Shown here in pieces: positions 1-8,365 of a stretch of DNA of 64,000 nucleotides. The stretch spans positions 62,001 through 126,000 of the forward strand of contig CAJTLF010000002.1 in assembly GCA_910577555.1 (NCBI GenBank). Reading direction: 5' to 3'. A model generated the notes under the pieces. That model ran no database searches, was not told the origin of the DNA, and saw only the letters and a list, made by a program, of their open reading frames with translations. The position numbers and the translations under genes were made by a program. Positions within the stretch are counted from its first letter, which is position 1. Each line of letters starts with the position of its first letter. This stretch comes from an uncultured Christensenella sp. Lineage in GTDB: Bacteria; Bacillota; Clostridia; Christensenellales; Borkfalkiaceae.

Positions 1-505
1 ATTCCACGTCGTAGTTAAGGGTGCAGTCAACCTTCTGCGTCTTTATAACGTATTCGAATGTCATCGCGGGAACGCCGCCGCGTCTGCCCGCAAGAATTTC
101 CTTGCCCGCAAGATTGCTCCATTCAAAGTCGGGTTCGGCTGTTCTGCCCACCAAAAAACTTCCGTCGCGCTTAGTCAGCTGCCCGAACACCTTGGGCGAG
201 TCCTTACTTCCGCCAAGGTTGACGTACAACGCCGCTTCGGGTCCGCAGAACCCTACGTCCGCGTTTCCGGAAACGACCGCGGTCATCGTAGCGTCCGCGC
301 CGCCGCCGTTGGTAAGCTCAATCTCTATGCCTTCGTCCTTAAAGTATCCCAACGCTTCCGCAAGGTAAAGGGGGGCGTAGAATACGGAGTGAGTAACTTC
401 GTTAATTCTGATAAGTTTGTCGGATTTGGTACAGCCGGTCGCCGCGAACGGAATGACGAACGCGAAACAAGCCGCCAGAATACCGCATATGAATTTCTTT
501 TTCAA
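1..505 (-). CDS. ABC transporter substrate-binding lipoprotein, NMT1/SsuA-like (partial)
   Basis: The first 168 codons of a leftward gene that runs off the left edge. The reading starts MKKKFICGILAACF, has a lipobox ending in ATGC near residue 25, and then VFYAPLYLAEALGYFKDEGI, typical of the NMT1/THI5/SsuA periplasmic-binding fold; GNADVGFCGPEAAL follows. Such proteins deliver aromatic sulfonates, pyrimidine precursors or similar small molecules to an ABC permease. The start is a TTG, with AAGGAGA 13 bases upstream; I found no in-frame ATG with a better site. The permease and ATPase genes would lie outside the window to the left. Family assignment is from the protein pattern; the substrate is unknown. 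Confidence 0.8.
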   Translation of the reverse strand, partial: MKKKFICGILAACFAFVIPFAATGCTKSDKLIRINEVTHSVFYAPLYLAEALGYFKDEGIEIELTNGGGADATMTAVVSGNADVGFCGPEAALYVNLGGSKDSPKVFGQLTKRDGSFLVGRTAEPDFEWSNLAGKEILAGRRGGVPAMTFEYVIKTQKVDCTLNYDVE

Positions 506-543
506 AATAAGTAATTTATCTCCTTAAAAATTTGATAATACAT

Positions 544-572
544 TTTATGCTTGCGGCGTTACCGTTTGACAA
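544..572 (-). promoter_or_regulatory. Possible promoter for the leftward lipoprotein gene
   Basis: On the minus strand TTGTCA is followed after 17 bases by CATAAA (or, shifted by two bases, TAAAAT). Its -35 hexamer overlaps the -35 of the valS promoter on the other strand, so the two start sites would be back to back. The -10 match is only moderate. Confidence 0.35.
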
Positions 573-594
573 CCGTATAAAAAAAGTATACAAT
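566..594 (+). promoter_or_regulatory. Sigma-A promoter of the valS operon
   Basis: TTGACA, a 17-base spacer and TACAAT: a near-perfect vegetative promoter. Transcription would begin near 601, leaving a leader of about 50 bases. That is too short for a T-box riboswitch, so valS appears not to have the tRNA-sensing leader common in Bacillota. Confidence 0.8.
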
Positions 595-650
595 TATTTA
601 GAATACTGTTTTTTACGCGCATAAGGAAAATAACGGTCAGGAGAGTTAAC

Positions 651-3266
651 GTGGAAAAAACCTATAACCCCAAAGATTTTGAAGAAAGGCTCTATAAGGA
701 ATGGGAAGAAAACGGCTGTTTCAAAGCCGTGCGCGACGACGACAAAGTTCCCTTTACGGTAATGATGCCGCCCCCCAATATCACGGGTCAGCTCCATATG
801 GGTCACGCCATGGACGAAACCTTGCAGGACACCATAGTCAGGTTCAAGCGTATGCAGGGCTATTGCGCCCTTTGGTTGCCCGGTACAGACCACGCGTCAA
901 TCGCAACCGAAGTAAAGGTCGTGGAGCAGATTAAGGCGGAAGGTGAAAGCAAGGCGAGTTTGGGACGCGAAGGCTTTTTGAAACGCGTATGGCAATGGAA
1001 GGACAAGTATAACGCAAGGATAGTCCAACAGCTCAAAAAGCTCGGCTCTTCGTGCGACTGGTCCCGCCTTACCTTTACCATGGACGAAAAATGCTCCAAA
1101 GCGGTAAGGGAAGTTTTCGTAAATTTGTACGATAAAAAACTTATTTACCGCGGTAGCCGTATAATAAACTGGTGTCCCTGTTGCAAGACCGCTCTCTCGG
1201 ACGCGGAAGTCGAATACTCCGAAGAAAACGGCAACTTCTGGCATATAAACTACCCCGTAGACGGCGAAAGCGTAAGTCTGGAAGTAGCCACCACCCGCCC
1301 CGAAACTATGTTCGGCGACACCGCGGTCGCGGTAAATCCCGAAGATAAGAGATATAAGCATTTAATAGGTAAATCGGTAATACTTCCCGTCGTAGGCAAG
1401 TTAATTCCCATCGTCGGCGACGAACACGCGGATATGGAGTTCGGCACGGGCTGCGTTAAAATCACTCCCGCGCACGACCCCAACGACTTCGAAGTGGGCT
1501 TGCGCCACAACCTTCCCGTGGTAAGGGTAATGAACGACGACGGCACCATGAACGAAAACGCGGGCAAGTACGCGGGTCTCGACCGTTACGAATGCCGCAA
1601 GCGTTTGGTAAACGAGTTAAAGGATAGCGGCGCGCTCGTAAAAATCGAACCCCACGCGCATAACGTCGGACATTGCTACCGTTGCGGCGCAACAGTCGAG
1701 CCGATTGTTTCCAAACAGTGGTTCGTAAAAATGGAAAAGCTCGCCCGCCCCGCAATAGACGCGGTCACGGACAAGAAAATTTCCTTCGTTCCCGAACGCT
1801 TTGCAAAGATATATTACAACTGGATGGAGAACGTAAAGGACTGGTGTATTTCCCGCCAGCTCTGGTGGGGTCACCGCATACCCGTATGGTACTGTGCGGA
1901 CTGCGGCAAGGAAATCTGCGCCAAGTCAGACCCCCATATATGCCCCGATTGCGGCGGTAAAAACCTTTCTCAGGACGAAGACGTACTTGACACCTGGTTT
2001 TCTGCCGCGCTCTGGCCGTTCTCGACCTTGGGCTACCCCGACGACACTTCCGACCTTGAATATTTCTACCCCGGCGACGTACTCGTAACGGGCTACGACA
2101 TAATCTTTTTCTGGGTCGCAAGAATGATTTTCTCGGGTCTCGAGCATATGCGCAAAGTCCCCTTCCGCGACGTTCTCATTCACGGACTCGTGCGCGACGA
2201 AAAGGGCAGGAAGATGTCCAAATCGCTCGGCAACGGCGTAGACCCGCTGGAAGTTATCGACAAGTACGGCGCGGACAGTCTGCGTTTCTCGCTTTTACAG
2301 GGCGTAGCCCCCGGCAACGACGTGCGCTATTCGGATACCAAGGTCGAAGCCTGCCGCAACTTTATGAACAAAATATGGAACGCCAGCCGTTTCGTTATTA
2401 TGAGCGCGGAAGGAGTAAGGGTAAAACCTTTGGAAGAAGTCAAGCTCTCGCACGCCGATAAATGGATAATATCCCGCCTGCAATCGGCAATCCGCGACGT
2501 AACTTTAACGCTCAACAAATTCGAGTTCGGCGTCGCCTGCCAGATTTTATACGACTTCATCTGGTCGGATTTGTGCGACTGGTATATAGAACTGGTCAAA
2601 CCCGCGTTAAAGTCGGAAGATAAGGAAAAACGCGAAAGCGCTGTTTCCGTACTCGTATTCACTCTCGAAAACACCTTGAAATTATTGCACCCGTTCGCCC
2701 CGTTCGTCACGGACGAAATCTACCGCAACCTGCCGGGCACGTCGGGAACTATAATGACCAAGGAATTTCCCCGCTACAATTCGCGCAGGGCTTATAAAAA
2801 GGACGCGGAAAACTTCGGCGGCGTAATGGAAATCATAAAGGCGGTCCGCGCGGCAAAAACCGAGCTTGACTGCCCCCCGTCAAGAAAGGTAAGCCTGTAT
2901 ATCGTAACGGACGCAAAGCGGCTTATAACCGCCAATACGGACAGCATATTAAAGCTTGCGGGCGCAAAGGAAATCCACTTTATAAATTCCCCCGAAGAAG
3001 CGGGCGATAAGACGGTAACGAAAGTGCTCTCCGTCGGCACGGTGTTCATTCCCATGGGCGAACTCGTGGATATCGAAAAGGAACGGGCGCGGCTCGAAGG
3101 CGAGCTTGAAAAAGTAATGTGCGAAATCCGCCGCGCGGACGGCAAGCTCAACAATCAGGGCTTTATAGGCAAAGCTCCCAAAAAGCTTGTCGAAGAAGAG
3201 CGCGCCAAATTAAACAAGTTTATCGATATGCGCGAAAAGCTTTTAAATCAGATTAAAAACCTTTAA
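651..3266 (+). CDS. valS: Valine--tRNA ligase
   Basis: Charges tRNA-Val with valine in the cytoplasm (EC 6.1.1.9). The 871-residue length fits the family. The class I signatures are clear: PPPNITGQLHMGHA with HMGH at residues 49-52, and GRKMSKSLGNG with KMSKS at 521-525. The long stretch between them holds the editing (CP1) domain and a CxxC...CxxC cluster around residues 413-437. The C-terminal end (DIEKERARLEGELEKV onwards) is the charged tRNA-binding coiled coil typical of ValRS. The start is GTG, six bases after CAGGAGAG. It leads a rightward run of genes, and the next gene begins six bases past its stop. Confidence 0.98.
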   Translation: MEKTYNPKDFEERLYKEWEENGCFKAVRDDDKVPFTVMMPPPNITGQLHMGHAMDETLQDTIVRFKRMQGYCALWLPGTDHASIATEVKVVEQIKAEGESKASLGREGFLKRVWQWKDKYNARIVQQLKKLGSSCDWSRLTFTMDEKCSKAVREVFVNLYDKKLIYRGSRIINWCPCCKTALSDAEVEYSEENGNFWHINYPVDGESVSLEVATTRPETMFGDTAVAVNPEDKRYKHLIGKSVILPVVGKLIPIVGDEHADMEFGTGCVKITPAHDPNDFEVGLRHNLPVVRVMNDDGTMNENAGKYAGLDRYECRKRLVNELKDSGALVKIEPHAHNVGHCYRCGATVEPIVSKQWFVKMEKLARPAIDAVTDKKISFVPERFAKIYYNWMENVKDWCISRQLWWGHRIPVWYCADCGKEICAKSDPHICPDCGGKNLSQDEDVLDTWFSAALWPFSTLGYPDDTSDLEYFYPGDVLVTGYDIIFFWVARMIFSGLEHMRKVPFRDVLIHGLVRDEKGRKMSKSLGNGVDPLEVIDKYGADSLRFSLLQGVAPGNDVRYSDTKVEACRNFMNKIWNASRFVIMSAEGVRVKPLEEVKLSHADKWIISRLQSAIRDVTLTLNKFEFGVACQILYDFIWSDLCDWYIELVKPALKSEDKEKRESAVSVLVFTLENTLKLLHPFAPFVTDEIYRNLPGTSGTIMTKEFPRYNSRRAYKKDAENFGGVMEIIKAVRAAKTELDCPPSRKVSLYIVTDAKRLITANTDSILKLAGAKEIHFINSPEEAGDKTVTKVLSVGTVFIPMGELVDIEKERARLEGELEKVMCEIRRADGKLNNQGFIGKAPKKLVEEERAKLNKFIDMREKLLNQIKNL

Positions 3267-3272
3267 AAAATT

Positions 3273-4634
3273 ATGGCTAAAAAAAGCAATAAAATGGGTG
3301 CAAGCGCAAAATTTATCAACCGTCATCCCGTACTCGTCGCGGTTATATCCATAATCGCCGTGCTTATAATTACGGGGCTGGTAATTTTTTGCGTACTCCG
3401 CCCCGATATCGTACATAAGTATACGGGTTTAGGCAACCACTTTTACGGCGAATGGCAAACCACAGTCGCCGCCGACTGCGGTCATAGCGGCAAAAAATCC
3501 CGCGAATGCACCGTGTGCGGAGAAAAGTTTGAAGAAGTAATTCCCGCAACGGGCAACCATACGCTCAACCAGGACGGCGAGTGTACGGTATGCGGCTACG
3601 GCGCGCAGGGTACTTTGGAAGGGGTCGCCCAAGCCGACCTTTCAATCCACTTTCTTGAACTCGGCAACAAGTATACGGGCGACTGCACTTTAATAAAGTA
3701 CGGCGATACCGAAATACTCATCGACGCGGGTTCCCGCCAGTCCAGCGCGGAAACTATAAAGAGTTACGTGGATAAATACTGTACGGACGGCGTTCTGGAA
3801 TACGTAATCGCCACTCACGCCCATCAGGACCACATAGCGGGCTTCGTCGGCAACAAGTCGGGCGATACCCGCACGGGTATTTTATATCAGTATAAAGTCG
3901 GCACGCTCATTCAGTTCGCGGGTACGGGCGCAACTTCGCAGATTTACGAAAACTATCTCGACGCGGTCGAATACGCTGAAAGCCGCGGCGCAAACGTATA
4001 TACGGCAAAAGAATGCTGGTACGAACTCAACGGCGCGCAAAAGACTTATTATTTGGACGAAGAAGAGCAAACGGTCTCGTTGAATATTCTGTATCAGAAG
4101 TATTACGACCAGCCTACCGACGACGAAAACGATTACTCGGTATGCGTACTTCTCACGCAGAAAACGGAAGAAACGACCCGCAACTACCTGTTTACCGGCG
4201 ATTTGGAAAAGGACGGCGAAAGCAGTCTCGTTGACAGCAACGACCTGCCCGAAGTAGAGCTTTTCAAGGGCGGTCACCACGGCAGCTACACCGCGTCAAC
4301 CGATAAGCTTTTAAAGGTAATCAAGCCCAAAAACGTGGCGGTATGCTGCTGTTGCGGCACTACGGAATATACTTCCAACCCCGCAAACACCTTCCCCGCT
4401 CAGGCGTTTATAGACAGAGTTTCGCAGTACACCGCAAATATTTACTGTACTACGCTCATACTCGACTATTCCGCAAAAGAGCCGGAAAACCAATATACTT
4501 CGATGAACGGCAATATAGTGTTCTATACCAAAAACGGCAAGCTGTATCTCTATTGCTCCAACAATACCACGGTGTTAAAGGATACCGAGTGGTTTAAAGA
4601 AAACAGAGTATGGAACGGGGTACAGACGAAATGA
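3273..4634 (+). CDS. Membrane-anchored ComEC-like metallo-beta-lactamase-fold hydrolase
   Basis: A 453-residue protein with a short basic N-terminus, one membrane helix (about residues 18-44) and an outward-facing remainder. After the helix comes a small Cys-rich part with CGHSGKKSRECTVCG and a second CTVCG, a CxxC-pair style frequent in exported Clostridial proteins. The rest is a metallo-beta-lactamase fold with THAHQDH at 181-187, FTGDLEKDGE and KGGHHGS, the motif series of the ComEC C-terminal domain and related stand-alone hydrolases. It is probably a metal-dependent phosphodiesterase or nuclease at the outer face of the membrane; the substrate is not known. It sits between valS and dapF with no obvious ribosome site, so it may depend on coupling to valS. 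There is no ComEC channel domain. Confidence 0.8.
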   Translation: MAKKSNKMGASAKFINRHPVLVAVISIIAVLIITGLVIFCVLRPDIVHKYTGLGNHFYGEWQTTVAADCGHSGKKSRECTVCGEKFEEVIPATGNHTLNQDGECTVCGYGAQGTLEGVAQADLSIHFLELGNKYTGDCTLIKYGDTEILIDAGSRQSSAETIKSYVDKYCTDGVLEYVIATHAHQDHIAGFVGNKSGDTRTGILYQYKVGTLIQFAGTGATSQIYENYLDAVEYAESRGANVYTAKECWYELNGAQKTYYLDEEEQTVSLNILYQKYYDQPTDDENDYSVCVLLTQKTEETTRNYLFTGDLEKDGESSLVDSNDLPEVELFKGGHHGSYTASTDKLLKVIKPKNVAVCCCCGTTEYTSNPANTFPAQAFIDRVSQYTANIYCTTLILDYSAKEPENQYTSMNGNIVFYTKNGKLYLYCSNNTTVLKDTEWFKENRVWNGVQTK

Positions 4635-5464
4635 AATTTTACAAAATGCACGGCATAGGCAACGACTATATCTACTTCGACTGTATGGCGGAAGAAATTC
4701 CCCACCCCGAAAAGCTCGCCGTAACGCTGTCGGACAGACACTTTTCGATAGGCGGCGACGGGGTAATACTTCTCTGCAAATCTGATATCGCCGACTGTAA
4801 AATGCGTATGTTCAACGCCGACGGCTCGGAAGGTAAAATGTGCGGCAACGGCGTAAGGTGCGTAGGCAAGCTCGCCCGCGACTTAGGTTACGTAAATGGC
4901 GATATATGCCGCGTCGAAACGCTTTCGGGCGTAAAAGTTTTAAACTTCGGCTTCGATAAAAACGGCAAGGTCAAAAGCGCAAGGGTAGATATGGGCAGGG
5001 CAATCTTAGCCCCCGAAAAAATCCCCGCGTCCTTCTCGGGCGAAAGCGTTGTAAACGCGCCGCTTTTTATAGACGGAACGGAGTATAAAGTAACTCTCGT
5101 TTCCATGGGCAACCCGCACTGCGTGGTGTTTAAAGACCCCGACGGGCTCGACCTTGAAAAGATAGGTAAAAAATTCGAAAACCACCCGTCCTTCCCCGAA
5201 CGGATAAATACGGAGTTCGTAAAGGTAATTTCACCTACCGAGCTTAAAATGCGCGTATGGGAGCGGGGAAGCGGCGAAACTCTCGCCTGCGGCACGGGCG
5301 CGTGCGCGGTAGCCGTCGCGGCTTGCCTCAACGGCTATTGCAACAAGGGCGAAGAGATAACCGTCCGCCTTCTCGGCGGCGATTTGAAAATCACTTACAC
5401 CGACGACGCGGTGTTTATGACGGGCGGCGCAACGCTCGCGTTTACGGGCGAAATAGATATTTAA
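4631..5464 (+). CDS. dapF: Diaminopimelate epimerase
   Basis: Converts LL- to meso-diaminopimelate (EC 5.1.1.7) for lysine and peptidoglycan. The two catalytic cysteines are present: Cys71 in KMCGNGVRC and Cys220 in ETLACGTGAC. The protein begins MKFYKMHGIGNDYIYFDC. The chosen ATG overlaps the stop of the preceding gene as ATGA, which fits the family N-terminus better than an in-frame ATG seven codons earlier. It gives 277 residues, the usual length. The epimerase acts directly on the product of the LL-diaminopimelate aminotransferase encoded two genes downstream, so the window holds the last two steps of that pathway. Confidence 0.97.
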   Translation: MKFYKMHGIGNDYIYFDCMAEEIPHPEKLAVTLSDRHFSIGGDGVILLCKSDIADCKMRMFNADGSEGKMCGNGVRCVGKLARDLGYVNGDICRVETLSGVKVLNFGFDKNGKVKSARVDMGRAILAPEKIPASFSGESVVNAPLFIDGTEYKVTLVSMGNPHCVVFKDPDGLDLEKIGKKFENHPSFPERINTEFVKVISPTELKMRVWERGSGETLACGTGACAVAVAACLNGYCNKGEEITVRLLGGDLKITYTDDAVFMTGGATLAFTGEIDI

Positions 5465-5484
5465 TTAAAAATCGTCCGCGCCCC

Positions 5485-5513
5485 TTGCTTTTGCAACGGG
5501 TTAATGGTATAAT
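5485..5513 (+). promoter_or_regulatory. Extended -10 promoter before pyrG
   Basis: TGGTATAAT, an extended -10 with a perfect TATAAT, lies 17 bases after a weak TTGCTT -35. It would start a transcript about 50 bases before the pyrG start codon and separates pyrG-dapL-malQ from the valS group. The pyrG ribosome site is AGGAG, five bases before the ATG. Confidence 0.65.
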
Positions 5514-5569
5514 TACAAACGGTACAAACGATAATACGCCCGAAGCGGCATTTATTTACAGGAGTTTAT

Positions 5570-7171
5570 ATGACAAAGTACATTTTCGTAACGGGCGGGG
5601 TAGTTTCCGGTCTGGGTAAAGGCATCACGGCGGCGTCGCTCGGCAGACTTTTAAAGTGCAGGGGCTATAAGGTAGCGTCGCAAAAGCTCGACCCTTACAT
5701 CAATATCGACCCCGGCACGATGAGTCCTTTCCAGCACGGCGAAGTTTTCGTAACGGACGACGGCGCGGAAACCGACCTTGATTTGGGACATTACGAAAGG
5801 TTCATCGACGAAAATTTAAACAAGTATTCCAACCTTACCACGGGTAAGGTCTATTGGAACGTTCTCCACAAGGAACGCAACGGCGAATATTTAGGACAAA
5901 CCGTTCAGGTTATCCCCCACGTTACCAACGAAATTAAAACTTTCATATACAACGTCGGCAAAACCTCCAATGCAGACGTGGTAATTACCGAAATAGGCGG
6001 CACCATCGGCGATATAGAGAGCCAGCCCTTCATCGAAGCAATCCGTCAGGTCGCAAGGGAAGTGGGCAGGGATAACTGCTGCTTTATCCACGTAACTCTC
6101 GTGCCGTACATTTCAGGCTCGGAAGAGTTCAAGTCCAAGCCCACCCAGCACTCCGTCAAGGAATTGCAGGGTATGGGCATCAACCCCGACATAATCATAA
6201 CCCGCGTAGACGCGCCCATGCCCGCCGACGTAAGGGCGAAAATAGCAATGTTCTGCAACGTAGAACCCGAGTGCTGTATTGAAAATATGACTATGCCCGT
6301 ACTCTACGAATGCCCCATAATGCTCGAAGACAGCCGTTTCTCTGAAATAGTGTGCAAGCGTCTCAAGCTCGACCCCCGCGTAATCGATTTAACCGAGTGG
6401 AATAAGATGCTTCAGCGCATCGCCGCCCGCGACAAGACGGTAAAAATCGCGCTCTGCGGCAAATACGTGCAGTTGCACGACGCGTATTTATCGGTAGCCG
6501 AAGCGTTGGCGCACGCGGGCTACGAAAACGGAGCAAAGGTGGAAATAAAGTGGGTGGACACAGAAGAAATCGATAAGTCCACCGTAAGAAAATTCTTCGG
6601 CGACGTAGACGGCATACTCGTCCCCGGCGGCTTCGGCAACCGCGGCATAGAAGGTAAAATTCTCGCCGCAAAATACGCCCGTGAAAACAATATCCCCTAT
6701 CTTGGCATCTGTCTCGGAATGCAGACTGCGGTCATAGAATACGCCCGCAACGTACTCGGCTTTAAGGACGCAAACTCTTCCGAGTTCGACGCGGCGTCCA
6801 AACACTGCGTGATAGACCTTATGCCCGACCAGCACGGCGTAAAAATGGGCGGCACAATGCGTCTTGGCGCATACCCGTGCAAGGTACACGGCAAAATGCT
6901 CAAACAGGCGTACGGTCAGGACGAAATCTCCGAACGCCACCGCCACAGATACGAGTTCAATAACGATTTCCGCGCACAGATAGAAGGCGCGGGTATGGTA
7001 ATAGGCGGCACTTCGCCCGACGGCAGTCTGGTAGAAGCCGTGGAAATTCCCGCGAACGACTTCTTCGTCGGCGTGCAGTTCCATCCCGAATTTAAGTCCC
7101 GCCCTCAGTCGGCTCACCCCGTATTCCGCGAGTTTATAAAATATTCCGTAAAGTATAAGGCGAAAAAATGA
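5570..7171 (+). CDS. pyrG: CTP synthase (glutamine hydrolysing)
   Basis: Aminates UTP to CTP using ATP and glutamine (EC 6.3.4.2), the last step of pyrimidine nucleotide synthesis. The synthetase domain opens with YIFVTGGVVSGLGKGI, the nucleotide-binding start of all CTP synthases. The class I glutamine amidotransferase domain occupies roughly residues 290-530 with the nucleophile Cys381 in GICLGMQ and the catalytic His/Glu in VQFHPEF. The 533-residue length is normal. The stop codon overlaps the start of dapL (ATGA), so the two are translationally coupled. B. subtilis pyrG is controlled by a G-tract attenuator; the 5-prime leader here shows no such run. Confidence 0.98.
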   Translation: MTKYIFVTGGVVSGLGKGITAASLGRLLKCRGYKVASQKLDPYINIDPGTMSPFQHGEVFVTDDGAETDLDLGHYERFIDENLNKYSNLTTGKVYWNVLHKERNGEYLGQTVQVIPHVTNEIKTFIYNVGKTSNADVVITEIGGTIGDIESQPFIEAIRQVAREVGRDNCCFIHVTLVPYISGSEEFKSKPTQHSVKELQGMGINPDIIITRVDAPMPADVRAKIAMFCNVEPECCIENMTMPVLYECPIMLEDSRFSEIVCKRLKLDPRVIDLTEWNKMLQRIAARDKTVKIALCGKYVQLHDAYLSVAEALAHAGYENGAKVEIKWVDTEEIDKSTVRKFFGDVDGILVPGGFGNRGIEGKILAAKYARENNIPYLGICLGMQTAVIEYARNVLGFKDANSSEFDAASKHCVIDLMPDQHGVKMGGTMRLGAYPCKVHGKMLKQAYGQDEISERHRHRYEFNNDFRAQIEGAGMVIGGTSPDGSLVEAVEIPANDFFVGVQFHPEFKSRPQSAHPVFREFIKYSVKYKAKK

Positions 7172-8355
7172 ATTTCAATCTGAATTACGATAACGTTGCG
7201 GAAAGCTATCTTTTCGCAGAAGTTGCGAACAGGGTCGCAAAATATCAGAAAGCCCACCCCGATAAAAAGGTGTTGAAGCTCGGCATAGGCGACGTAACCC
7301 TGCCGCTCGTTCCCGCGGTTATATCCGCGCTCCATTCGGCGGTTGACGAAATGTCCCGCGCGGAAACATTCAAGGGCTACGGTCCTTACGAAGGTTACGC
7401 GTTCCTGCGCGAAAGCATAGCGGGCTACTATAAAAAAATGGGCGTTACTTTAAACGCCGATAAAGAAATTTTCGTTTCGGACGGCGCTAAATCGGACTTG
7501 GGCAACATTCTCGATATCTTTTCGGACGATAACGTAGTGCTCGTTCCCGACCCCGTCTATCCCGTCTACGTGGATACCAACGTAATGGCGGGGCGCAAGG
7601 TAATCTACGCCGACGCAACCGAAAAGAACGGCTTTCTGCCCATGCCCGATTACAAGGTGGACGCGGATATTATATATATCTGCTCGCCCAATAACCCCAC
7701 GGGCGCGGCTTATACCAAGGCTCAGCTTAAGGAGTGGGTGGATTACGCCAATTCAAAAAACGCAGTAATATTATACGACGCGGCTTACGAGTGCTTCGTA
7801 TCCGACGATAATCTCGCCCGCTCGATATTTCAGATAAAGGGCGCGGAAACGTGCGCGATAGAGTTCTGCTCGCTCTCCAAAATTGCGGGCTTTACGGGTA
7901 CGCGTTGCGGCTATACCGTAATCCCCGCGGCTCTCGAAAGAAAGGGCTTCAACGCGGGTAAAGCGTGGTTGCGCCGACAGTCTACCAAATTCAACGGCGT
8001 GCCGTATATCGTGCAGAAGGGCGCGGCGGCGGTGTTCTCCGAAGAAGGTATGACTGAAATCAGGCAAAATCTCTCATACTATGCCCGTAACGCAAAGCTC
8101 ATTTCCGAATGTCTTGACGAACTGGGAGTATGGTATACGGGCGGAAAAAATTCCCCCTACGTCTGGCTGAAATGTCCTGACGGTATGAAGAGCTGGGAGT
8201 TTTTCGACTACCTTCTGGAAAACGCACAGGTCGTCGGCACTCCGGGTGCGGGATTCGGTAAAAACGGAGAAGGTTATTTCCGCCTTACCGCATTCGGCAG
8301 CGAGCAGGTAACCAAGGAAGCGGTACAGCGCATAAAATCACTTCTCAAAAAATAA
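7168..8355 (+). CDS. dapL: LL-diaminopimelate aminotransferase
   Basis: A PLP enzyme converting tetrahydrodipicolinate directly to LL-diaminopimelate with glutamate (EC 2.6.1.83), bypassing the acyl intermediates. The 395 residues start FNLNYDNVAESYLF and contain LKLGIGDVTLPL, the long FKGYGPYEGYAFLRESI segment characteristic of DapL, and the PLP lysine Lys238 in SLSKIAGFTGTR. Its product is the substrate of dapF nearby. The start codon overlaps the end of pyrG. A general aspartate-family aminotransferase is the alternative, but the GYGPYEGY and GFTGTR patterns favour DapL. Confidence 0.93.
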   Translation: MNFNLNYDNVAESYLFAEVANRVAKYQKAHPDKKVLKLGIGDVTLPLVPAVISALHSAVDEMSRAETFKGYGPYEGYAFLRESIAGYYKKMGVTLNADKEIFVSDGAKSDLGNILDIFSDDNVVLVPDPVYPVYVDTNVMAGRKVIYADATEKNGFLPMPDYKVDADIIYICSPNNPTGAAYTKAQLKEWVDYANSKNAVILYDAAYECFVSDDNLARSIFQIKGAETCAIEFCSLSKIAGFTGTRCGYTVIPAALERKGFNAGKAWLRRQSTKFNGVPYIVQKGAAAVFSEEGMTEIRQNLSYYARNAKLISECLDELGVWYTGGKNSPYVWLKCPDGMKSWEFFDYLLENAQVVGTPGAGFGKNGEGYFRLTAFGSEQVTKEAVQRIKSLLKK

Positions 8356-8365
8356 AGGTGTAATT

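Noticed and set aside
21..368. A rightward open frame of 115 codons at the left edge
   Set aside because: It lies opposite the well-supported leftward binding-protein reading, which has a lipobox, family motifs and a ribosome site.
506..650. T-box or other riboswitch before valS
   Set aside because: The predicted leader is only about 50 bases and has no T-box consensus or large structure.
4610..4630. Earlier start for dapF
   Set aside because: Epimerases begin MKFYKMHG; the ATG at 4631 gives exactly this and overlaps the previous stop as ATGA.
6488..7117. 209-codon leftward open frame inside pyrG
   Set aside because: Shadow of pyrG in a GC-rich third-position context; no ribosome site and no family motif.
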